Part shown: positions 23,068-32,526 of the stretch, in pieces
Position numbering within the stretch: the first letter of the stretch is position 1
How the letters are laid out: the number at the start of each line of letters is the position of its first letter
Assembly (NCBI GenBank): GCA_963969365.1
Contig: OZ017748.1
Span: 868,001 to 932,000, forward strand
Origin: Asterochloris sp. CNOR1
Taxonomy: Eukaryota; Chlorophyta; Trebouxiophyceae; Trebouxiales; Trebouxiaceae
Length of the DNA: 64,000 bases
Reading direction: 5' to 3'
The notes under the pieces: generated by a model
The model's input: the letters and a program-made list of their open reading frames with translations, nothing else
Database searches by the model: none
Told to the model about the DNA's origin: nothing
Translations under genes and position numbers: made by a program

Positions 23068-24790
23068 TCAAGCAGCCATCGTTTGCGTTTCACGCACAGC
23101 CTGGATGAAGGCCTGAAGCTTTTCAGAGTCCTTTGCAATGCCATCAGGTCCACAAACACCACTTGCGACGTCAACTGCTGTGGGCCTTGCTGCTCTGATG
23201 GCTTCCGCCACATTGCCTGCGGTGAGGCCTCCAGCAAGCAACCATCCACTGCCAGCAATATTCTTTGGGGGTCTGAGTGCACACCAATCTAGCTGCTCGC
23301 CACTCCCTCCAGTCATGCCATCCAGAAGCAGCCACTGGATGTGCCTGCAACGGACAGGAGGCTCAAGATTGACCAGCAAGCAGAGGAGTTTCAGAGCAGT
23401 GAAATGGATCATGCTGCTCAGGCACACAGAGCTTGATCATGCATTGTGCAGGAACACAGCATTCCAAAGTGCACACTGTCAAGAGAACTTTATAACAGGC
23501 ATGCCAGCAGCCCGCAGTATCAGCACAGCCCCCTCAGACACAGCTGACAAGGGTCATCCTTGCTGCCGCGCATACCCAGGCAGCTGACAAAGCTGATTGA
23601 GGTCAAGTCGCACATGCATCTGCTGAGGCGAGGTAGGCTTTGCACCTGGCAGCTGGCCATTCGTGCTGCTCAGGCAGCATGGCAGGTATGCAGGTCATGC
23701 AGCTCTGCTAAAAAAGGGTCACCCGGCCAGCGACCAGTGCAACCACTGAGACCCATCTGTATGGGTGTCCGTTCTGCTCCTCGGTGAGCATGGCAGGCGT
23801 CAGGGTCAATCAGCTGTTTGAGATCCAGATGCAGCAGGCACCAGACAACACACACCAGGCTCGCACAGACATGATTTCCTCGTGCTCCCCAGCTAGCATG
23901 GCAGGCGTCAGGGTGGAACTGTCTCCAAGCCAGGTGCAGCAGGCAGCAGACAGACCTGTGTCGCAGGCTGACCTGGCCAGCATTCTGTTTCTGCAGCTTT
24001 GGCACGTGGCTGTGCTGGCTGCTGCCAAGGCCAGAAGGACTGCCAAAGGGAGCATGCATACTTGGGCAGTGTCTCAGAGCCAGAATGGAAAGCGCAATTC
24101 TGCCAAATGCCAAAGGTGGCAGGTAAGCAACCAGTGTACCTGGACAGGGTCTCCTCATGTTCCTCAGCCAACATGGCAGGCATGGGGGTCATGCAGCGCC
24201 CATCCGGCTGGCAGTTCATGACATAGATCAGGTGCAGATCTTCGTGCAGCTGTGTAACAGCCCGCCGCGCTGCTTTGCCGTGCAGCTGGGCAGTCTGGAT
24301 GCCAGCCTCTGCACAGCGGCTGGCTATCTCCTTGGCTGACTCGTCCACAAAGACTCCGACTGGCTGCACGCCTGCAGCACAGCTCTGTGCATCAGCAGCA
24401 TATCTTGGCAACGCCAGACGACACCAATTTAACCACACCCTGGCAGCCTCTACGGGCAGTGCAGCACTGCCAAGCCTATACAAGACTGTGCAGCACTCCA
24501 AAAACCAATGGCAGAGCGGCAATAATACAGTGTGCATGCCACATCTGTGGGCCTTACTGACCTGCATCATTGGCAATGGTGGCAATTTGCTTGGCAGTGG
24601 CAGCGCTGACAGCACGCTTTGCCTTCTGCCACATTATCATGCCAATGAAATCAGCGCCTGCCTCCACAGCTATCTCTGCATCTCTTGCACTGGTGATGCC
24701 GCAAATTTTGACAAGGGTCTCCATGGAGGCTTGTGCCTGACAGGCCCAGGTTTGTCGAAAGCAGAGCCTGCAGCATGCAGCTGATTGCAA
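23068..24790 (-). CDS. PAI: Phosphoribosylanthranilate isomerase (tryptophan biosynthesis)
   Basis: Third step of tryptophan synthesis from anthranilate: converts N-(5-phosphoribosyl)anthranilate to CdRP, in plants in the plastid. Three phase-checked exons: 24562-24790, 24140-24371, 23068-23344; 245 aa from the first in-frame ATG. METLVKICGITSARDAEIAVEAG gives strand 1 with the catalytic Cys; QPVGVFVDE, QLHG and LLLDGMTGGSG (catalytic Asp) follow, then GWLLAGGLTAGNV and AVDVASGV (phosphate site). It is monofunctional. About 22 residues before METLVK (MQSAACCRLCFRQ...) could be a short plastid transit peptide, or an upstream exon may supply one. It is convergent with the PPR-SMR gene, with 127 bp between stops. 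Intron 2 carries two copies of the exon 2 end. Confidence 0.93.
23770..24205 (-). repeat. Two decayed copies of PAI exon 2 end in intron 2
   Basis: On the minus strand exon 2 ends with MPAMLAEEHEETLSR. Copies lie in the intron at about 23872-23925 (TPAMLAGEHEE) and 23772-23830 (CCATGCTCACCGAGGA). The two intron copies resemble each other more than either resembles the exon, so the second may be a copy of the first. Confidence 0.82.
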
Positions 24791-25289
24791 TTGAAGCTAC
24801 TGTTCAGCAATCTGCTTGGACTTGACACCTCAGCATCACCTGTGTCGGCCAGGCAATCTCAAATTGATGCGGCAGTGATGCAAGCGCAAAGCTGCAGGCA
24901 TGACTCTGTCAGCAAGCTGTGAATGTTTCAGAGTCTGGATTTAGTGTCACATCAGGTCCTCACGAAGCCGCCGCGCAGGATGAGTCCTTACACCATGAGA
25001 CCTGTCTAGCCTGAGGCAGCTTTAAGAGAGAGCCATGGATATGCTGCTGGCTCATGAGAACAGCAAATTATGCTATCATCAGAAGCTTTGCCTTGTGACG
25101 GGACTCATTAGTCGTGTGCTGAGAAAGTCCTGCTGGTAATTTTCGGACATTGACATACAGCCGTGCTGATGAGCTTTCAAACAGCAGCAAACTGGTCCCA
25201 GGTCAAGCACTGCCAACAGCACAATCAGATGCATGGTATGCTGAGGCCCAATGAACTTATCAAATCCTGTCTGTGATGGGCACAGACCA
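24791..25289. other. Intergenic region, PAI promoter and cyclin H 3' end
   Basis: Both flanking genes run leftward. I see no coding exon with family resemblance here; it should hold the PAI promoter and the cyclin H 3' UTR, and possibly a short upstream PAI exon. Confidence 0.4.
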
Positions 25290-28219
25290 TCAGGCCTTGA
25301 CGTCGACCCGCTGCCTCTTGGCAGGGGCAGCACCTTTCTCCCCTAGCAACTGGGCTTCTTTAGCTTGCTGAGCTGCCATGAGGGCATCAGCCTGCAGCAG
25401 CGATGCATACTGAAGCGTGTGACAGCTGACACAAGCATGCAAGGCACCACATACCTTGGCCTGCCGCTGCTCCTGCGCTTGCTGCTTTCTAAGAGCCTCT
25501 TGCTGCTCAAAAGCAGCAGAATCTGGGTCCAGCAACAGGTTGTGACACAGCTTCAGCTTACGGTCAATCTTGGCTGCCTGCAAGGAGCGATACTCAGATC
25601 AAGCTCAAATGTTTAAAGCACCTGATGGCTCCAGCAGCCCTGGCAGCCTCTGGACAGTGGCGTTTGCTGACATGACAGCGAAATTAGTGGCTGCAGGCAG
25701 CAGACAGGGGAACAGCACACAGGGCGACTATGCGCAAGGACACATGCGCTTTACGCTCACATCCTTTTCGTCGACTGACTGAGCTCCTTGCGTCCCGTGC
25801 TGGTCTATGGCGCTCAGGGCGATCTCCAGCTCGGCAGCGCTGCCTGCACCTGTGCGCCGAGAGGCCTGCTCAGCGGCCCTTGCAACATAGCCTGCAGACG
25901 ATATCTGTGCCTGCAGCACTGAGAGGCTTCCTCGACAAGCAGTGCACTCTCTGTACCGTACTGCAGTACACTGGCTGGTGGGAACTGCAGCACAGCATAT
26001 GAGGGGCATAGAGGGGCTGGGCCCATGTGCTCAGTGCAGCAGCTTGAAGACTCAAGTGCACCAAGCAGCACCAGCACCAACCAGAACTGCACCTTTCGTA
26101 GGCCAGACCTGACAGCTGCCAGGGCCAGCTGCCCAGGCGGGAACAGCAGGGGAGCATCGCTCAGCATGAGGGCCTCTGCAGCTGTCATTGCACTGGATCT
26201 GGCCTTGGCCAGGGCTTCACTGCTGGCCTGCTGGAGATGTTCATCCAGGCCAGCCCCTGCTGCTCTACTCTGATCAATATCCTGATAGGCAGGCAGGGAG
26301 AAGTCTCGGCCAGCAGCTTATTCATAGTGTGACTGAGTCAACAAGCAGAGGATCTCAATTGCTTTCTGCACAGGGACCAAGTGACAGCGCAAGGGACACA
26401 GGGTGCAATCATTGAGGCATCATTGGATCCCGCATCTCTGAGCAGCATGGGTCCGTTCAGTAGCAGGACCACCACAGCTTACTGAGAAAGGCAACAACAG
26501 CATGCCTTTTGTGAAGGCGCCATTAGAGGCCCTGAGCTACACCAGACAGGCAGCAGCATAATCCTCCCAAGTACCTGGTGACTGCTGTAAAACCCGCTGA
26601 AACTGAGCAGGTCAAGAAGAAGAGGGTTGTGGCCACAGGCGTGAGTCAGCTGAAGGTGAGCAGAAGCAAAGGAGCAGTTTCTGACAGAGCAGGACTGGCT
26701 GGATGGTCATCTGGAGCTAGCCCGGCACCCCAACCCCCTATGCATCACATAGCTCACTCTGAAGAGGCCATCGATGGCTCTCAATGGCGGGTGGGTGATG
26801 AGATCAAAGCCTAGCCCCTGTAGGACGGTCAACTCGTGGCGCAGCACGGTCTGGGGGCTCTGCTTGACCACCCTGCAGAACTCATCAGCGCCGATGTAGG
26901 ACTCCTCAATCTGCACAAGGACGGATCTGTGCTGAGCAGCTTTGAGGGGTCTTCGTGGTGTGGCTTTCAGCAGGCACCAGGTGCAACTCAGTGCAGGGGC
27001 TACAGAGAAAGGAGAAGGAGCCTGAATAGTACTTCATGGTGGGGCTGTCAGCAGGTGCAAAGTGCAAGCCACAATGGCAGGAGTCGGCTGTGGATCAAGC
27101 AGCCTGGAGGTCTGATTTGGAAGGCTCAGCAAATGATCGCCATGAGTGAGAAGTACTTTCGAAGAGTACTCTAGTTCCTACAACACAAAAGGTCTGAAGA
27201 CAGGCCGCCTGCATGAGAACGCATATTGGCAGCCTCTGCAAAGGCAGGCAGAGGCCTTGTGCCCAGCTGAGGGTCGATGTGCATTCACTGGCTCAAGCAG
27301 CCCTGAACACTGCTCACCCTGCAGGCCAGGCAGATGCAGGTGACCACAACCACCTTGGCAGGCAGAGGTGTGGCAGCGCGTGCCCAGGCCCTGCTCACTT
27401 GAACGGCCGTGCCACAGCATGCCTCACCTTGCAGGCCAGGTAGATGCAGGTGAGCATAATGTTCTTGGGGTCGTGGTCCATGGCGCTGCTGCTGAGGTAG
27501 AAGCGCTTGAAGAGCAGCACGGCAGCCGCTGCAACCTTGGGTGGGAACCCGAACCCCTTGCAAACTGCCTGCATCTTGGCCTGGTAGTGCTTGCACAGGC
27601 GCTGCTCCTCATCAAGGCGAAGGGGTTTGAGCTTGCCTGCAGGCAGCGCCTTTGAAAGCTTGCACGCCTGCATGTTTGGCTGGCAGTCCCTGTGCAGCTG
27701 CTCGACTGTGAGCTGCAGGGATCAAGGTTGCCTGCAGGCAGTGGCTTGAGATCAAGATCGTTGAGGATGGTCGAGGTCAGCTTGGCTCAACTCAGACATG
27801 AGGGCTGTGGCCTGCGCTGCAGGTATGAATAGGCTGGGCGGCTATCTGGACAGACACGCTTACAGCAGCCCGCTTCAATGTGTGCGCTGTGGCTGCCACC
27901 TGAGCAAAGCTCCCCAAAGGACGGTCCAGGGCACGTTGATCTTATTGATCCTGCAAGGATGGCAGGGTGGAGCCAGGCTGGCCAGGCTCGCCTGTGGGGG
28001 CCTGGCCGGCTGCCTGCGCATCTGCATCCTCCGCCTCCTTGTGCTGCCTAATGGCCTCAATGCTGTGCGTCCTGTTGGCTTTGCGCTTCTCTTCCTGTGT
28101 GTTACCAGACTGCATGATGTTCAATGCTGGCCGCATGGAGTTTCAGAAAATACTGGGCTCACCAGCTGCTCTGGGGTGAATAGCCATCGCTTCCTGTGAG
28201 AAGATTCAGAGAAGTTCAT
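25290..28219 (-). CDS. CYCH: Cyclin H (CDK-activating kinase and TFIIH subunit)
   Basis: Regulatory partner of CDK7/CDKD in CAK and TFIIH. Exons: 28163-28219 (MNFSESSHRKRWLFTPEQL, the conserved N-terminus), a second from 28109 (SGNTQEEKRKANRTHSIEAI; donor not resolved), a third ending at 27428 (KPLRLDEEQRLCKHYQAK, FPPKVAAAAVLLFKRFYL, IMLTCIYLACK), 26758-26910 (IEESYIGADEFCRVV, LTVLQGLGFDLI), 26093-26281 (LSDAPLLFPPGQLALAAVR), 25761-25904, 25455-25577 (KIDRKLKLCHNLLLDP) and 25290-25391. Two cyclin folds are complete from exon 3 to exon 6. The open point is the exon 2 to 3 junction, where the frame meets a TAA before any GT donor, so a GC donor or an extra exon is possible. Divergent from RRS1 across 180 bp. 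Confidence 0.9.
27307..27477 (-). repeat. Decayed copy of cyclin H exon 3 end and donor
   Basis: The exon end reads NIMLTCIYLACK, then the donor at 27427. Further into the intron (27307-27365) the same strand reads VVVTCICLACR with a matching donor. The two stretches are about 111 bp apart and largely collinear. Confidence 0.88.
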
Positions 28220-28399
28220 GCTGCCCAGCCTGAGCCACACTGAACAATCTCACGTGACAGACTGGAAAGACATCTTCAAGCAACACACAAAGACAGTGGG
28301 GCTGGGGGCAGAGGACCCGAATCAGGTGCTTCTCCTACTTCTGGGGTACATGCTTCTGGGGGCATTGTGGAACTGTCGGCGTGCCAGTGATTGGCAGGT
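28220..28399. promoter_or_regulatory. Shared divergent promoter region, cyclin H and RRS1
   Basis: 180 bp separate the cyclin H ATG (28219, minus) from the proposed RRS1 ATG (28400, plus). No TATA box recognised. Confidence 0.45.
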
Positions 28400-31315
28400 A
28401 TGGAGCCAGCACCTGTGGAAACCGTGAAGGTCACCGCTGAGGAGCTGGGCCTGACGGCAGCGTGAGCTCAGTGTCTGCTCTGGCTGCAAAGATGCTGAAG
28501 ATACTTGCACTTGCCTAGAGGGCTTGCTGAGAGATCTTTTTCTGTTCTACAGGGATAGCAGAACTGACACTGGAGGACTGGAGCTCGACCTTGGAAACTT
28601 GGCCACCACAGACAATGCACCAATTGATGCTGCTCACTTCGAGCTTGACCCCTCAGCAGCATGCCTGGAGGCCGCCACAAGAGCCAGTCAGGTGATGGCC
28701 GGCAGCATGCGTAGTCTGGACCATCCGCTGCTATGCCTGTCTTGCCTGAGGGTTGACCGCACAGCAGCTCTATGTGTCACATGCCTGGCAGCTGTGGTAT
28801 AACGGGTCAAGGCCTGCCTCCAGACGGCCAGACAGCGCAGGTTTTCTGCCAGAGAGCCTCGTCTGGCCCTGCGGGTGCTGCTAACTCCGCTGTATGGCCT
28901 GCCCTGCAATCGTAAGCACAGCCGCCGTCGTTTGACAATGCAAAGCGGCCTGATGTTTTTAGCCTGTTTTGCACCTGCAGGTGCTCCTGCCAGCGGCCTC
29001 CCCTGCGCTCATACGCTTGATCCAACCAATGTCCCGCCATTTCTGTGTGCTGGTCACTAAAACCATGGCTGCGCCCTGCAAGCGCTGCTGATGGCGCTGT
29101 CCACCCTGCCACCAGGCTCACCCTCACGGACATACCCTTGTGTGCCTGCTCGCTGTGGCCCTGCCTGTGCCCTGCAAGTGCTGGAAAAGGTGCCGCACGC
29201 CATGCCCATCGTGTCCAACCCCCTGCCCCAGGCCCTACTGTCCTGGTCACTATGGCCCTGTGCGCCCTGCAGGTGCCGCTGACAGCTCTGCATGCCCTGC
29301 CCAGATTTATGTCTTCAGGCAACGGGTACTGAGGCCCTTGTGTGCTCTGCAGGTGCTGCTGACGGCTCTGTATGCCCTGCCTTTCGAGTCCACACCCCTT
29401 GGGCGGATGGCCCAGCTGCCCACGCCCGCCACAGTGCTGCCTCGCGCCAAGCCCCTGCCAAAGCCACGCGCCCCCACCAAGTGGGAGGTATTTGCACAGC
29501 GAAAAGGCATTCAGAAGCGCAAGCGCAGCAAGGAGGTGTGGGACGAGGGGGCAGGGGAACTCAAGCGGCGGCATGGGTACCAGCGGGCCAATGACCCCGA
29601 AGCAGTGCCCATCCTGGAGGCTAAGGCAACTGACCAGGTGTGCAGACTGTCTCGGCAGATCCTCAGGTGTGGCGAGCATGGAGGATTGCTAGCAGCAGCC
29701 TGTCGGGGTTGTCATAATGGCAGACTGCAAATGCTGAAAGCGAGGCAGCCTGAGCGAGCTCTGCGCTTTGGCAGCACTGCTCATGCTTCCTGCCATATCC
29801 CTCCGCACCGAAAGAGGCTGTAGCATGAAGTCAGTGTGTCACTTGGTTGCCCTTCGTGCGCTTGCCCCTGACGTTCTGGTCATCTTGCCTCTGTGTCTCC
29901 CATCATGACAACGCCATTGTCTCTGGTGCCCTGCAGCCTGGGGAGGATCCCTTTGCAGCCCTGAAGAAGGAGAAGAAGCAGAAGAAGCAGGCGCAAAGCC
30001 AGCGGCAGGCTGCCAACCTCAAGGCGACAGCCAAGCAGCGAGGGCAGGCTGGCCTGCCGCCCACGCTGAGCCTGGCGGCGGCACTGCCCGAGCACGGCAA
30101 GGGCGCTCCCGTAAAGCGCAGGGACATGAAGCCTGATGTGAGTGCTGCTGGACACCCTGCCAGACAGGGCTTGCGTGCAGCACTTGAGCAAGACAAACCT
30201 TTTGTGAGCTTGCAACTTGTGGGCAGTTGCAGCAGCCTGTCGGTGGGAAGAGTGCTGCCACCAGTTCAGAGAATTGCTGCTCTTCGGGGAGACACGTCAA
30301 TTTGGCTGACGGCAGGAAATCCATGCCGCCAAGTGCCAAGCAGATCTCCTGATTAGGCCTTGGGTCCCACAGGTTGCTCCTGCAGATGTGAGGTGGCACT
30401 CCAACATTTTGCTGCAGGTCAAGGCTGCCTCCTTCCAAGCTGGTGTGTCAACAGCCAGCATGGGCAAGTTTGACAAGCGCCTGGCTGGGGAGAAGCCCGA
30501 TGAGCGTCAGCCCGCCAACAAGCGCCGCACCTTCTTGCCAGTGGCAGACTGTAAAGGCGTGGAGCGGAAGAGCGTGTCGGCCGTGGCAGACAAGATCATG
30601 AGGGAGAAGGCGGATGACATTGTGGAGGTTGGGAAGGCAGCTGGGAGGCTGGAGGCTGTGGCCAGGGAGCAGAGGCATCAGGCCAAGGCTCCAGCTGAAG
30701 GTGAGGCGGCCTTTTGTGAAGTTTGGAGGCAGGCTGGCCAACTTTTGCTGGACGAGAGGCAAGCAGCTGGCTCGAGGCTGTGGCTTTGTTGGAGCAGCAG
30801 GTGTCCACCAAAGGTGAGGGGCTGCTGAGTGGTTCCTGGCCCAGGGCAAAGTCTCTAATGAAGTCAAGGTGGGCGGCCTGGCAGAATCTTCAAAGGCGCT
30901 CCCACCAGGCCTTGGCGGGGCATGTATATTGGGGCAGCAGCATGCCCACATCTCTCAGCACCAGCAGCCTGGACAACGTTGCCTGGACATTCTTGATTTG
31001 TTTGGTGATGTTTATTGGGGATGTTCACCCTGAACCTCCTGCTGAGTTGTGCCATGAGTGCCTGGCCGCACAGCAACCACACATTAACACAATCTCTTTC
31101 ATGCAGAAATGCCAATACGGGGCAAGGGTAGCAAGGGCAGCAAGGGCAGCAAAGGCAAGATGGGGGCCAAGGGTGGCGTGCAGAAGGGTGGCAGGATCGG
31201 GGGCTCAGGCGGCAAGTCAAAGGGAGGTGACAGGGGCAAGTCAGCTCCAGCCAAGGGCGGCAGGAAAGCAGCTCCTAAGTCAGGGCCCAGGAAGGGCTCC
31301 AAGGGAAAGCGCTAG
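28400..31315 (+). CDS. RRS1: Ribosome biogenesis regulatory protein RRS1
   Basis: Nucleolar factor that, with RPF2, brings the 5S RNP into the pre-60S subunit. Six phase-checked exons: 28400-28461, 28553-28691, 29353-29637, 29937-30137, 30418-30700, 31107-31315; 392 aa. Hallmarks: [68 protein letters not shown] and [10 protein letters not shown], then [15 protein letters not shown]. The tail, from the last exon, is a strongly basic Gly/Lys/Ser-rich stretch (repeats of KGSKGS) longer than in most relatives. A start upstream of 28400 cannot be excluded, though the chosen one gives the expected N-terminus. Intron 2 is packed with copies of the exon 3 edge. Confidence 0.93.
28850..29400 (+). repeat. 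Array of about five decayed copies of the RRS1 exon 3 acceptor and exon start
   Basis: The working acceptor at 29352 leads into [11 protein letters not shown]. Similar 40-base blocks (CCCTGCAGG-like acceptor, then a Leu/Ala-rich frame) lie at about 28865-28905 ([10 protein letters not shown]), 28970-29005, 29070-29110 ([10 protein letters not shown]), 29165-29205 and 29260-29300 ([10 protein letters not shown]). Spacing is about 90 to 100 bp. Confidence 0.9.
30630..30815 (+). repeat. Decayed copy of RRS1 exon 5 end and donor
   Basis: The exon end ([20 protein letters not shown], donor 30701) is echoed at about 30758-30815, where CAGCTGG, GAGGCTGTGG, GGAGCAG and AAGGTGAGG blocks recur in the same order. 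Confidence 0.7.
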
Positions 31316-31520
31316 GCCTTGAGTAGGAACTTTCCAATTTCAATTCATGCACGCATGCTTTTTAAAAGTCATGACTGCTGGCTCTTAGCACTCCCCTCTG
31401 ATTCACTCCATGAAGTCTTGTGCTCGCTGTCATCCTGTGCACATACTGATGGCACCAGACAAGCATGCAGTCACTGCAGCGCACAGAATCATGCCGTTTC
31501 TGCCAGACTTCTTCAACCTG

Positions 31521-32079
31521 TCAGAACCCCCGGCTCTCCAGTCCTTGATCCTGAAATGCCTGCAAAGCTCTGCGAAGGCCACCTATCGTAAGGTTGCTTT
31601 TCTGTGCCACCAGCCCTGCCTTAGCAGCTGCCTTGGCCTGAGCTGTACTGCTGGCCATAAACAGAGTTTCTGATGGTGCAATGCCAAGGCTGGACTTGAC
31701 TGCAACAAGTGAGGTGGACATGTCATCTTGGAGCCATGCCTGCAACCCACAGCAGAGGTAAGTGTTGCATCCACCTCAGGCTGCAATCGCCACCTTGCCT
31801 TGCCTCCTGGAGCTGGATGGAGCGAAGACCAGCTGTGTTCAACTGCTGGACTGTGATGGACCCAGGCTGACCAACAGCAGCCACAGGCACGTTCTTGAAG
31901 CGCAGTGCAGCGCTCATGTCCTCTACATCTGGGATAGGAGACTTGTGCCCTGCTGCATCTGTCTGAACCAAGCTCTCGATGTCGGCAATAAGCAGCCTGG
32001 GAAGGACCGTCTGCTCTTGCAGCAGTGCCACAGCCTGATCATACAGGGATTTCTGGATCGGGGGCAGAGGTTCAGCCAT
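31521..32079 (-). CDS. Degenerate MDP1-like HAD protein, probably non-catalytic
   Basis: Two reading blocks resemble magnesium-dependent phosphatase 1 (HAD superfamily). Block 1 (32079 to about 31800): LPRLLIADIESLV, PDVEDMSAALRFKNVPVAA. Block 2 (about 31735-31521): WLQDDMSTSLVAVKSSLGI, PSETLFMASSTAQAKAAAKA, then GGLRRALQAFQ. Order and spacing follow MDP1 ([48 protein letters not shown]). The catalytic motifs are altered: DxDxT has become DIESL, and the acidic FFDDE is FMASS, so phosphatase activity is unlikely. The splice junction between the blocks does not close in frame with simple GT-AG borders. Either an exon is missed or the gene is decaying. Family assignment rests on a by-eye match only. 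Confidence 0.45.
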
Positions 32080-32526
32080 CGATCAGATGAGGAATCTGAA
32101 GGGTCAAAGCTCGCATGCCATGCTATCACATTGTTCACTGAGGAGGGAAGGAGGGCCAAGGGGGAGGTGGGTTGACATCTAAACAGAATGCAAGATATCT
32201 CACATCAGCAGCTTGATGACACAACACTCAGTGTGCAGCTCAGCACCGTACTCATGCTGCGCACTGGCCGGCATCAGGAAGAAGTCATGCCGCGTCCCAT
32301 CAGCAATGCCTTGCTGCACTTGGTACTCAAGCGCCTGTACATCACGCACATGAGCATGTCAGGCGAAGCAAAGCTTCTTGGCAGCTCAGCAAATCAGCTG
32401 CATTGTCTCGTGGAGCCGGCCCTGCTGGAGCTAGAGGCAGCAGCTATGCATACTAAGTCCGCTCAGCAAGCACATCGGATTCGAAGGTAAAAGCCACATC
32501 AATGCTATGTTCTCATTCTCCAGCAG

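Noticed and set aside
28850-29400. Regularly spaced repeats considered as a CRISPR array
   Set aside because: Units diverge, contain splice signals and match the adjacent exon; the genome is eukaryotic.
28807-29679. Long minus-strand open frame (290 codons) over RRS1
   Set aside because: It runs antisense through the repeat array and exon 3 of RRS1, and its apparent internal repeats are the exon-edge copies read backwards. No family resemblance.
32188-32490. Plus-strand open frame of 100 codons between the MDP1-like gene and TOP6B
   Set aside because: Short, no recognised domain, and it lies where the TOP6B 3' UTR and MDP1-like promoter are expected. It could be real, but nothing supports it.
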